Shown here: positions 16,219-24,409 of the stretch, one piece after another
Numbering within the stretch: the first letter of the stretch is position 1
Layout: each line of letters starts with the position of its first letter
Source of the DNA: CAYLLN01 sp033762315
Lineage (GTDB): Bacteria; Planctomycetota; Planctomycetia; Pirellulales; Pirellulaceae
Length of the DNA: 64,000 nt
Reading direction: 5' to 3'
Assembly: GCA_033762315.1 (NCBI GenBank)
Contig: JANRLS010000079.1
Coordinates: 1 to 64,000, forward strand
Notes under the pieces: model-generated
The model's input: only the letters and a program-made list of their open reading frames with translations
Told to the model about the DNA's origin: nothing
Databases searched by the model: none
Translations under genes and position numbers: made by a program

Positions 16219-18018
16219 TTACGGCTCGATTCCCAGCCAAATCCGCGACGACAGCACGAGCCGCTCGGCACTCGAGAGGGCTTGCCAGTCGCCGCGAACC
16301 CGAATCGCGAGGTCCGGGTCGCTCGTCATGAGATTATCGACGCCGCGCTGCAAAAAGCGCGACATTTGCCGCGGGTCGTTGACCGTCCAGACATGCACTT
16401 CGCGCCCTTGCCGCTGGGCCCGCGCGAGCAGATCGTCGCTCAGAAAATCGGCCCGCACGCTGAGCGCATCCACGTCGAGCCGCGAAAGGTCTCCCACGGC
16501 CTGCGCCACGATCAGCCCCGTGCGCTGCCGCGGATTGAGGCGGCGGGCTTCGCGGCAATCGGCGAGGTGAAACGAAGTGATGAGACACTGATCGGCGAAG
16601 TCCGCATCGCGCACAACCGCCGTGACGGCGGCGGCGAGAGTCCGGTCGGTGGCGGTCGATTTCAGCTCGATATTGAGCCGCAGTTCGCCCCGGCAGAGGT
16701 CGATCGCCTCGGCGAGCGTGGGCACGCGCTCGCCCGTGAATTGCGAGCCGAACCAGCGGCCGACATCGAGCTGCTTGAGCTGAGCCAGCGAAACCTGATC
16801 GATCCGCCGCGAGTCGCTGGCGACGCGCCGCAGGTCGCGGTCGTGCAGCAGCACCACCACGCCGTCGGAGGTTTGTCGGGCATCGATCTCGGCATAGTCC
16901 GCGCCGCTGGCGATGGCGGCGCGCAGCGCGGCGAGGGTGTTTTCCGGCGCGGCGCGGGCGTGTCCGCGGTGGGCCGTGATTCCCACCGGCCGGGGCTCGG
17001 GGACGAGCCACGGAAGTTCGATCCAAATGATGAGCGGCAAGAGCACGACGCCGGCGAGCAGCGTGCCGACGATGCGTCTCGGCCACGGTCCGGCGGCGGC
17101 GGGTTCCTCGGCAGGAGCGGGAGTTGGCGGCGGTCCGCACTGCTGGCGGGCGGCCAGATAGAGCCGGCGCGTCAGCAGGGCGAGGCCGATCATGAGGACG
17201 AGCGAACTGGTGGCCAGAAGGAGCGCTTGCCCGGCGAGCAACATGGCGATCAGCCAGACCGGCGTCGTTTCGCCCCAGTCGAGCAGCAGCGCGGCCAACC
17301 AGCGATAGGCGGCCGTCACGCCGGTGGCCGCCGCGAACCAAATGGCCAGCCAGCCGCCGAGAATGAGGAGGATTCGCCAGAAGGTTCCGCGAGTCAGCTC
17401 GCGACTGGTGCGGCAGGCGGCGCGCACCGATTGCCCCTCGAACAGAACCACGGGGAGCGCGAGCGACCAGCGGACCTGCAGCCAGGTCGAGAGGATGGTG
17501 CCCACCGCGGCGAGGACCGTGCCGATGCCGACGGCCAGCCAGAATTCCGGAGGCCGCTTTTGCCAGTAGAAATAGATGTCGTACCTCGTCAGCAGCAGTT
17601 GCCAGGTGAATGCCGCCGCGATGGCCAGCGGGATCGCCCCCGCGGCGAGCACGACCAATTGCAGCGCAGCGAAGCGGGTCACGCGCCAAACACCGAGCAG
17701 CAGCCGGCTGGCCGCTGGGCGCGAAGCGCCATCCCAGGCGGCCAGGGCCATGATCGCCGCTTGCTCGATGAGGAACACGCTGAGCCACAACAGCGCGAGG
17801 AGCGCCGCCGCCGCCAGCCCGAGCGGCGAAAGCACGGCGTCGAGCAGTTCGCGATTGCTGACCGCTACCCGCCCCGACCGAGACAGGAGCAGCGCCAACA
17901 CGAGCGCCGCGGCCGGGGCGACGAGCCAAGCCTCGACGAACTTGGCCCCCAATTGAAACAACACCAGCCGCTTCCACGCCGCGCGGAAGTCGTCCGCCGC
18001 GCGGCGGCAAAGCTCCAA
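16219..18018 (-). CDS. membrane-anchored glycerophosphodiester phosphodiesterase
   Basis: The N-terminal half (to about residue 330) is a multi-TM domain of the GPDPase-membrane type. The C-terminal part (about 340-595) is a GDPD TIM barrel that hydrolyses glycerophosphodiesters to glycerol-3-phosphate and an alcohol. Catalytic motifs are intact: TAHRGHARAAPENTLAAL, then EIDARQTSDGVVVLLHDRDL, giving the HR...E.D...HD set, and later ELKS. The start is uncertain. The frame is open to ATG 18153, but that would overlap the preceding lipoprotein gene by 68 bp and adds a Ser/Pro-rich stretch with no family look. I therefore take TTG 18018, the first usable start beyond the overlap. Its probable role is phospholipid head-group recycling at the membrane. 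Confidence 0.87.
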   Translation of the reverse strand: MELCRRAADDFRAAWKRLVLFQLGAKFVEAWLVAPAAALVLALLLSRSGRVAVSNRELLDAVLSPLGLAAAALLALLWLSVFLIEQAAIMALAAWDGASRPAASRLLLGVWRVTRFAALQLVVLAAGAIPLAIAAAFTWQLLLTRYDIYFYWQKRPPEFWLAVGIGTVLAAVGTILSTWLQVRWSLALPVVLFEGQSVRAACRTSRELTRGTFWRILLILGGWLAIWFAAATGVTAAYRWLAALLLDWGETTPVWLIAMLLAGQALLLATSSLVLMIGLALLTRRLYLAARQQCGPPPTPAPAEEPAAAGPWPRRIVGTLLAGVVLLPLIIWIELPWLVPEPRPVGITAHRGHARAAPENTLAALRAAIASGADYAEIDARQTSDGVVVLLHDRDLRRVASDSRRIDQVSLAQLKQLDVGRWFGSQFTGERVPTLAEAIDLCRGELRLNIELKSTATDRTLAAAVTAVVRDADFADQCLITSFHLADCREARRLNPRQRTGLIVAQAVGDLSRLDVDALSVRADFLSDDLLARAQRQGREVHVWTVNDPRQMSRFLQRGVDNLMTSDPDLAIRVRGDWQALSSAERLVLSSRIWLGIEP

Positions 18019-18085
18019 GACCGTCGCGGATTCGGTGCCGCGATCGACAGCCAGGGGATTGCTTTCGAGGTCAGTGTCGGACGGT

Positions 18086-18619
18086 CTAATGCTTGTGTTC
18101 CGCGCCGGCCGGGGTGAATTCGACGGTGAAGGGCTTGCCGTTGATCGTGACATCCACCTTCGCGGTCACTTTTTCGCTGAGCGATTCGAGGACGCCGAGC
18201 AGTTGCTTGTCCACGATTTCGAACTTGGCCGAGAGGGGCATATCGGGAGTGCGATCGACGGCGAGCAGCTCGAAGGAGCTTTCCTTGTCCCCGACTTTGG
18301 TTGCGATCACGAGTTTCTCCGCCGGAATCGGCACGGTGTCCTTCATCGCGGCATCGAGGACATAGACCGTGACCTTGCCGTCGTCGGTATGGGTCCATTC
18401 GAGGTGATAGTCCTCCTTGCCGACAACCAGCACGTGCCCGCCGTGCGGGGCGGCGGCATGGCTGTGGTCGTGGTCGTGCCCGTGGTCATGGCCATGCTCG
18501 TGGCCGTGGTCATGTTCGCCTTCGGGCGGCTTGTTAGAAGTCGAGCTTGTGCAGCCGTAGGCGAACAAGGCCGTGGCAACTAGTAGCAAAGTCTGCGCGA
18601 AGTGCTTAGTCAGTGACAT
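18086..18619 (-). CDS. His-rich lipoprotein, probable metal-binding
   Basis: This is a 177-residue exported lipoprotein. A type II signal peptide (MSLTKHFAQTLLLVATALFAYGC) ends in a lipobox with the acylated Cys at residue 23. A run of alternating His, Asp and Gly follows (about 35-55; HDHGHEHGHDHGHDHDHSH), of the kind that binds Zn, Cu or Ni. The remaining 120 residues look like a small beta-rich domain (EDYHLEWTHTDDGKVTVYVLD) with no family I can name. ATG 18619 is chosen for the signal peptide; the longer frame lacks sense. It overlaps the upstream small membrane protein gene by 14 bp, which suggests translational coupling. Confidence 0.85.
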   Translation of the reverse strand: MSLTKHFAQTLLLVATALFAYGCTSSTSNKPPEGEHDHGHEHGHDHGHDHDHSHAAAPHGGHVLVVGKEDYHLEWTHTDDGKVTVYVLDAAMKDTVPIPAEKLVIATKVGDKESSFELLAVDRTPDMPLSAKFEIVDKQLLGVLESLSEKVTAKVDVTINGKPFTVEFTPAGAEHKH

Positions 18620-19004
18620 GGATTTGATCGAGGAAGGAGAAATGTGCTGAATTATCGACATTGCTCGGCTGCCGGTTGGGGGCCAGCGCACCGCTTTCCC
18701 GCATAGACAGGGCGGATCGACGCAGGTAGTTAACGCAACCTTGCCGCCGCCCAATTTCGCGCGACTGGAGAATCCCCAGCGACAGTAGCGAAAGGAGAAC
18801 CGTCAACATCGTTCCAAATACCAGCACCCGCTTGCCGAACTCCGGCGCCCAGCTATAGGAATAACCCAAACCAAGGGTACCCGCCAGAAACACGATCCCG
18901 ATGGCCAGCGTGGTATTCCCATAAAGTAGCGCAAAAAAAGTTGAGCGCAAGCAAATATCCAGCAGGAACAAAAAGACGATCGCTCCCTGCAAACGAGGAT
19001 GCAT
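18606..19004 (-). CDS. small membrane protein of unknown function
   Basis: This 132-residue protein has three or four predicted membrane segments in the first 85 residues (AIVFLFLLDICL, LAIGIVFLAGTLGLGYSY, VLVFGTMLTVLLSLLSLGIL) and a hydrophilic tail. No family is recognised. It is the first gene of a short minus-strand operon, its 3' end overlapping the start of the His-rich lipoprotein gene, so the two may act together at the envelope. The upstream gap to 19143 holds no clear promoter. The call rests on hydrophobic pattern and overlap only. Confidence 0.65.
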   Translation of the reverse strand: MHPRLQGAIVFLFLLDICLRSTFFALLYGNTTLAIGIVFLAGTLGLGYSYSWAPEFGKRVLVFGTMLTVLLSLLSLGILQSREIGRRQGCVNYLRRSALSMRESGALAPNRQPSNVDNSAHFSFLDQIHVTD

Positions 19005-19143
19005 TGCGCGATTCCGACGGAATAGCTCCCTAGGCGAGCGCCACGCCTGCTATTAGGTCACGAATCGAGGGCAAATGCAATGTAGGTAGCGGACCGACGG
19101 CTGCGAAGCAGGCCGGACGTCTGCCTCACGGGAGAAGCAGTGG

Positions 19144-22100
19144 CTACTTGGGAGCGGTACCGAGTGGCCTGCGGGTGAGGGTGCCGCCGGCCGACTTGGG
19201 CTTTTGCAGATAGGCGAAGAGATCGGCGATTTCTTCGTGCGTCAGCGTGTCCAAGAGGCCATTGGGCATCGCCGAGAGCTTGCTCAGCTTCTCTTGTTCG
19301 ATGTCGCCCGGCGCGAGGATCACCTTCTCGCCGGTCGATTGCATGATGACCACTTCCCCCGCCGCGCCAGGCACCAGCAGGCCTGTCAGCGTTTGGCCGT
19401 TTTTCGTAAGGACCGTTTTCGAGGCATATTGCGACGAAATCACGTGCGACGGAAACATAATCGACTCCAGCAACTCCTTTTTCGTGAAGCGGCTGGCGAC
19501 GGTGGTCAGGTCGGGGCCAAAGCTCTCGCCGTTGTTCTCGAAGCGGTGGCACTTGGCGCATTGGGCCTTGAAGAACACATCGGAGCCGCGGCTCGATTGC
19601 CCCTTGGCTTCGTCGCTGGCGAGGTAGGTCGCCAACTCATCGAACGAATAGCGGGCGTTTTCGGCGACCACGGGCAACTTGGCTTCGAGCTGGTCGGGAT
19701 GCTTTTCGGCAAACCACTTTTGCCACGCGGCCAATTGCTGCTCTTCGGGTTGCTCGGCATCGATTTCGACGCCGGTCCAGTAGTGCAGCAGGGCGAGCGC
19801 CGGCTCGGCGGAGACCTTCAGCTCGGGATCCTTGGCCCGCATCTTCAGGCCGAGCAAAATGACCTGCCGCAGCACCTCGGGCGATTCGGGTGCCTTTTCG
19901 ACCTCCATCAGCTTGTTGCACACCTGCCGGGCGGCGGCGGCATCGAGGCTGGGAAGGCTTTTGATGAGCAATTCCCAATTCGCACCTGCGGGTTGCTGGG
20001 CGAGGCCGAGCGTGGCGGCCTGGCGGCGCTCGGGCGATTCCTCCCAGATTTTGCGGAGGTAGTCCATCGAATCGGCATCGCCGCTGCGAGCGAGCACGGC
20101 AATCAGCCCTACTTGCAGCCGCTGGATCGAATCTCCCTGCAGGCCAACGAGCTTTTTGTCGAGGTCTTTGACGAGCGACAACGTGGCGGAATCGAGCACC
20201 TGGGGGAGCTTGTAAATCGCGCCCAACGCCGCGTTGGGCCACTTGTCTCCCTTGGCGAGGACGAGCTTCGCCTCTTCCTCGGTCAATTGCTTGCAAACAT
20301 CGCGGGTCGCGTTGATGACGTAGCGGGCATAGCTGCCCCCCCCCTTGCGCAAGTTGGCTTCTTCGTAATAGGTGAGCAGCGCCAGCCGCTGCGGCACGGT
20401 CCAGCCGCTTTCGAGAAACCGCAGGTGCAGGGCGAGGTGCAGCTTGTCGATGTCGGCGGCGTCCGACTTGAGATAGGCGAGATAGCGATCGATGATCGAC
20501 GACTCTTGCAGAAAGACGAGCAGCCGGGCGAGCTCGCGATTCATCAGCGGATCGCCCGCGGGAAATTCCTCGGCCAAAATGCGCTTGAGGCCGGGGATTT
20601 CGTCGGGCTTGATGTCGCCGCGGGTGATGGCCACCTGCATGACGCGGAGCATGTCGATGAAGTTTTTGTCGCTGACGAACTTGCCCATCGCGGTGCTGCA
20701 TTGCTGGAGAACCGCCAGGGAGTTGTCGCGGCTAGGATCGCAAACGACGAGCGCCAGCCCCCCTTGAATGAGCACGCGATGATCGGTGGCGGCGAGCACT
20801 TTCTCGCGCCATTCCTCGACCGGCATGCGCTCGAGCACGCGGCGGGCGGCCCAGGCTTCGTGGCGGTCGTCGGAAGCGAGCAGTTTGAGCAGCTTGTCGA
20901 GCGGCGGTGCCTGGTCGGCCCGGGCGAGCGCTTCGCAAGCCGCGCGGCGGACGAAACGGTCGCTGTCGTCGAGCAAGTCAATCAGCCGCTGGTGGGTGAT
21001 TTCGCTGGCATGCAGACCCATCAATTCGGCCGCTTTGGCCCGGACGAGTTCGTTTGGCTCGCGCGAGAGTTCGACGAGCAATTCGGACGAGGGCGGGGGG
21101 CCATACAGCTGCATCAGGTCGAGCGCTTGCAGGCGATAATGGGGGGGATTGGCGTGGCTTTTGGCGACGCCGCTGAGGCTGGGGTCCCAATTGGTTCCCA
21201 TTTGCTTGCGGAGGGCGGCGATGTTTTGCCGAGCGAAACTGGCCTGCAATTGCGGCTGGCGGATGACGGCCGAGAGGCCATTGCCGATGTCGCTGACTTC
21301 CTTCGGCACGAGGCCGTTCCAGGTGACGCGATAGATGCCGCCGCCGGTGCCGCGGCCGCCGGTGCAAAAATAGAGCCAACCATCTGGGCCCACATCGAGA
21401 TCGGTGACGTTGAGCGGATTGCCTTCGAGAAAGACCTCGCTGGTGGCCGAGTAGCTCGCGCCGGTCTTTTTGGGGCGAATCGCCAGAATGCGGCCTTGCG
21501 ACCAATCGGCGGTAAAAATGGTGCCGTGGTAGCGGGCGGGAAACATGAAGTGGTTATAAACCACCATGCCCGCCGGCGAGCCGCGTCCGGTTTCGATCAG
21601 GGCGGGGAGCGAATCGACGAAATAGTCGGGCCAGTTGGCCCAGCCGCTGCGCCAGCCAAATTCGCCGCCGGGAATGACGTGGCACACGCGCGTCGGGCGA
21701 TACCAGGTCATCCCTTCGTCCGACTCCATGTCGGCATCATGAATGAAGAGCTCCCCTTCGCGATTGAAGGCGAGATCGTAGGGATTGCGGAGGCCGCCGG
21801 CGAAGAGTTGCACGCCGCTCCCTTCGGTGTCGGTACGGATGATCGTGCCGCCGGGGGCTTTGATGCCGGCCGCGTGTCCACCTGGGTCTTCATAGCGGGG
21901 CTGGAGCAAATCCCCTTCGTAAAAATCGCGGTGCGGGCTGCCAGAGTCGAAATTGCCTTCGATCGTGGCATGGTTGCCGAGGAGGACATAGATCAGGCCG
22001 TCGGGACCAAGGACGAGGCCATGCGCGCCATGCTCCAGCACTTCGCAGCGAAAGCGAATCAGCGTGCGAACATCCTCCAGAATGCCGTCGCGGTCTTTAT

Positions 22101-22947
22101 CAGACAGCCGATACAGCGCCTGGCCGCTGGGGCCGTCGCCGGTGACAAACACATCTCCGTTGAGGGCCAAAATGCCCTGGATGTTCTTGATCTTGTCGCA
22201 GTAGGTCCGCACTTTCTCGGGAATCTTATCGTTGTTGCCGTCATAGATGAGCAGCAGCCCCCCCCCTTCTTTCGACGCCAAAATATGGCCGAATTCGTTG
22301 AAGGTCATCGCCACCAGCGAGCCGGTTTGCTCCCCTTCGATCACCTGCTGGACCTGAAAATCCTGGCCGATGGTGAATCGCTCGCTACGACTCGTTTCGG
22401 CTTGGGGGACGTCCTCGCGGCGGTCCCAGGGAGCGGTGGCGGTGAGCGCGCCGAAGGACTGGGCGGTCTTCCAGTTGCGATCGTTGTAGAGGGCCGTATG
22501 CCACAGCGGTAGCGGGCGGAGTTCGGCCTTCCACGATTCGTCGGAGGAGAGCGAAATCCAATCGCCCCCTTTTTCTTTCACGGTCACGCGGGCCGCGAGG
22601 GCGGCCGTTTTGCCCGCTTTATTCACCACCCTGACCGCGATCAGGTTGGTGCCGCGGATCAGATTCTTCGAGATGTCGAATTCTGTCAGTTTCTTGGTCG
22701 ATTCTCCCGTGCCGATGCGGCGGCCATTGACGATCAGCTCGAAGGCGTCGTCGGCGGCAATGGCCACCTGGCCCGCTTCGGGAGCCTTCAGCGAGAAGAG
22801 CTTGCGAAAGTGGCACGCTTCGCCGGTCGAAACATTGTCCTTCGTGCTCTCGGCCGACCAAATCCACTGGGCCTCTTGTGCGGCGAGCGGCGCAGCGACC
22901 ACCCCAGCAAAGACAAACACGCCGGCGGTGCGGATCCATCCGATCAT
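19144..22947 (-). CDS. PVC-type membrane-bound dehydrogenase-like CxxCH heme protein
   Basis: This large exported protein has 1267 residues. A signal peptide (MIGWIRTAGVFVFAGVVAAPLAAQ) leads to a jelly-roll-like domain (about 30-155). A beta-propeller resembling glucose/sorbosone dehydrogenase follows (about 180-560; phrases GPDGLIYVLLGNHATIEG, GDLLQPRYEDPGGHAAG, ADWSQGRILAI). A long array of HEAT-like helices occupies the middle (about 600-1080), and a c-type cytochrome domain closes it, with the heme site CAKCH (C1130, C1133, H1134) and the distal-ligand region beyond. This architecture is typical of planctomycetes and Verrucomicrobia and is usually predicted to oxidise sugars or related compounds; no substrate is proven. 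ATG 22947 is chosen for its signal peptide. Confidence 0.93.
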   Translation of the reverse strand: MIGWIRTAGVFVFAGVVAAPLAAQEAQWIWSAESTKDNVSTGEACHFRKLFSLKAPEAGQVAIAADDAFELIVNGRRIGTGESTKKLTEFDISKNLIRGTNLIAVRVVNKAGKTAALAARVTVKEKGGDWISLSSDESWKAELRPLPLWHTALYNDRNWKTAQSFGALTATAPWDRREDVPQAETSRSERFTIGQDFQVQQVIEGEQTGSLVAMTFNEFGHILASKEGGGLLLIYDGNNDKIPEKVRTYCDKIKNIQGILALNGDVFVTGDGPSGQALYRLSDKDRDGILEDVRTLIRFRCEVLEHGAHGLVLGPDGLIYVLLGNHATIEGNFDSGSPHRDFYEGDLLQPRYEDPGGHAAGIKAPGGTIIRTDTEGSGVQLFAGGLRNPYDLAFNREGELFIHDADMESDEGMTWYRPTRVCHVIPGGEFGWRSGWANWPDYFVDSLPALIETGRGSPAGMVVYNHFMFPARYHGTIFTADWSQGRILAIRPKKTGASYSATSEVFLEGNPLNVTDLDVGPDGWLYFCTGGRGTGGGIYRVTWNGLVPKEVSDIGNGLSAVIRQPQLQASFARQNIAALRKQMGTNWDPSLSGVAKSHANPPHYRLQALDLMQLYGPPPSSELLVELSREPNELVRAKAAELMGLHASEITHQRLIDLLDDSDRFVRRAACEALARADQAPPLDKLLKLLASDDRHEAWAARRVLERMPVEEWREKVLAATDHRVLIQGGLALVVCDPSRDNSLAVLQQCSTAMGKFVSDKNFIDMLRVMQVAITRGDIKPDEIPGLKRILAEEFPAGDPLMNRELARLLVFLQESSIIDRYLAYLKSDAADIDKLHLALHLRFLESGWTVPQRLALLTYYEEANLRKGGGSYARYVINATRDVCKQLTEEEAKLVLAKGDKWPNAALGAIYKLPQVLDSATLSLVKDLDKKLVGLQGDSIQRLQVGLIAVLARSGDADSMDYLRKIWEESPERRQAATLGLAQQPAGANWELLIKSLPSLDAAAARQVCNKLMEVEKAPESPEVLRQVILLGLKMRAKDPELKVSAEPALALLHYWTGVEIDAEQPEEQQLAAWQKWFAEKHPDQLEAKLPVVAENARYSFDELATYLASDEAKGQSSRGSDVFFKAQCAKCHRFENNGESFGPDLTTVASRFTKKELLESIMFPSHVISSQYASKTVLTKNGQTLTGLLVPGAAGEVVIMQSTGEKVILAPGDIEQEKLSKLSAMPNGLLDTLTHEEIADLFAYLQKPKSAGGTLTRRPLGTAPK

Positions 22948-23301
22948 GGCAACCTCAAGGGCTGAACACAAAGGCGAGGTCCGTGCCTGGACCACGCGGC
23001 GCTCCCACCTATGGGCCACGCCTTAAAGAACCGGCGCGGAAGCTACCATAAGCGGCGAAAGGTGGGCAATGCTGAAAGTTTCATGCTGGCACCGGGGCAG
23101 ATTTTTTCCGCCCCCCGGCGTCCAGACCGCCCCCTGCCCCGTCTGAACCTGGAGCGATGCTTGCGGCACTAACGAGGCAGTGCCGGGGGCTCGGTTCGCG
23201 CTCTTCGTCCGCGAAGAGGGGCCGAATTCACGTCGCCAGCGGCCTTCCGCGGCGTTAGAATGCGGAATAGGCCGGCAGACTGCCTCCACAAGGTGGTTCC
23301 C
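22948..23301. promoter_or_regulatory. divergent intergenic region, CxxCH protein / ECF sigma operon
   Basis: This 354 bp gap lies between divergent genes and must hold both promoters. A perfect hairpin, CTCTTCG-tccg-CGAAGAG, is at 23201-23218. A TAGAAT hexamer (23256-23261) could be the -10 of the sigma operon, but no matching -35 was found, which would fit autoregulation by an alternative sigma factor. No gene is seen. Confidence 0.4.
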
Positions 23302-23865
23302 GTGGAACTGCTCAACATCGACGAAACGACCCAGCAGCACTTTGCCCGCATCCATCGGGCCGCGCTGGTGCTATGCGGCAACCCGTGGGATGCCGACGAC
23401 TTGGCTCAGGAAACCTTTTTGGTACTCGCCCGTCAGGGGGGTAATTTCCAGGGTCGTAGTTCGATTTACACCTGGCTCTATGGCATTTTGCTGAATCTCG
23501 ACCGCCGCGAGCGCCGCCGCTATGGGATGCGCCGCCGCAAGCTGCGTGTCCTCTGGGACAATCAGCCCGCCGACCACGGCACCACGCCGGGAGCCGACGC
23601 GAAGGCCGAAGTTTCCGAATGGAAAAAGAGCCTATGGGCGCGGGTCTCGCTGTTGCCCGAAGGGCAACGGCAGGCCCTGGTGCTGCGGTTTAGCGAAGGG
23701 CTGGCTTACGACGAAATCGCCGAAGTGCTGGAATGCCCGCTCGGCACGGTAAAGTCGCGCATCTTTCACGGGCTGGCTGGCTTGCGCCGCCTCATGGAGG
23801 AAGAAGGCGAGGAGTCGCGGCAATTGCCGGCCTATCCGGGCGAGGACCTCTCTCATGCCATTTGA
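23302..23865 (+). CDS. ECF RNA polymerase sigma factor
   Basis: This is a sigma-70 family factor of the extracytoplasmic-function class (187 residues), containing only regions 2 and 4. Region 2 carries DADDLAQETFLVLARQ and the -10 recognition segment STSI-type helix (RSSIYTWLYGILLNLDRRE). Region 4 has the helix-turn-helix LAYDEIAEVLECPLGTVKSR. I prefer GTG 23302 because AAGGTGG lies just upstream; an ATG at 23260 in the same frame is the alternative. It overlaps the next gene by 11 bp, and a PDZ protein follows, so the three probably form a signalling operon in which the next protein restrains this factor. Confidence 0.93.
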   Translation: MELLNIDETTQQHFARIHRAALVLCGNPWDADDLAQETFLVLARQGGNFQGRSSIYTWLYGILLNLDRRERRRYGMRRRKLRVLWDNQPADHGTTPGADAKAEVSEWKKSLWARVSLLPEGQRQALVLRFSEGLAYDEIAEVLECPLGTVKSRIFHGLAGLRRLMEEEGEESRQLPAYPGEDLSHAI

Positions 23866-24394
23866 TCCCAAGCTGATTCATCCCGACGAGCCGCCAGTGA
23901 ATGGGGCTGGCGATCTCGAATTGCCCGACGATCTGTCCGCCCTCGCCGAACAACTGACGGACGACGCCGCGCATCTGGCCGCTTCGTATCCCGCCGAGCT
24001 TGTGCCGGCCGAATTGGTGCCGGCAGTATCGCAGGCGGCAGCGGTTGCTCGCCCGGCGATTCAATCGCCCGCACGCCGGGGATTGCGCTCGCGAACGGGC
24101 GTGGCCCTCCTGACGGCCGCCGTTGCCGCGGGGCTTGCGATTTCGCTCTCCGTGCCGCTGGCGGTCAGTCAATGGCCGGCAAGTTCAGCGGGAAACCCGA
24201 GCGTCGCCACCGCGCCCCCTGCCGCGCCCGAGGCGGAAGCTCCGCCGGCAGCTCCGAACCAGGGCGACGAACCGGTGCCGATCAAGTCGGCGGCTCCGCG
24301 CTCGCAAACGGTGCTTTCGCTGACCGAGCTTTCGGGGCCGGAGCTCGAAGCGTTGCTCGATTTGCAGCCTGTCTCGGCCAGTGTCTCGTTTTAG
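23855..24394 (+). CDS. putative anti-sigma factor, single-TM protein
   Basis: This 179-residue protein has an acidic N-terminal region (about 1-65) and one membrane span (about 84-104; GVALLTAAVAAGLAISLSVP). A low-complexity Ala/Pro-rich extracytoplasmic segment follows, then a short conserved-looking tail (TELSGPELEALLDL). It has no recognisable zinc-binding anti-sigma domain (no HxxxCxxC). The role is inferred from position: its start overlaps the sigma gene stop by 11 bp, the arrangement typical of ECF/anti-sigma pairs, and its topology would place the N-terminus in the cytosol. Confidence 0.7.
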   Translation: MPFDPKLIHPDEPPVNGAGDLELPDDLSALAEQLTDDAAHLAASYPAELVPAELVPAVSQAAAVARPAIQSPARRGLRSRTGVALLTAAVAAGLAISLSVPLAVSQWPASSAGNPSVATAPPAAPEAEAPPAAPNQGDEPVPIKSAAPRSQTVLSLTELSGPELEALLDLQPVSASVSF

Positions 24395-24409
24395 GCCAGC
24401 GGCCGATTC

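Noticed and set aside
15637..18117. 826-codon plus-strand open frame across the glycerophosphodiesterase gene
   Set aside because: Antisense shadow; the minus-strand frame carries all GDPD catalytic motifs.
19204..22512. 1102-codon plus-strand open frame opposite the CxxCH protein
   Set aside because: Antisense shadow typical of high-GC DNA; no domain is recognisable, whereas the minus strand has the heme motif and signal peptide.
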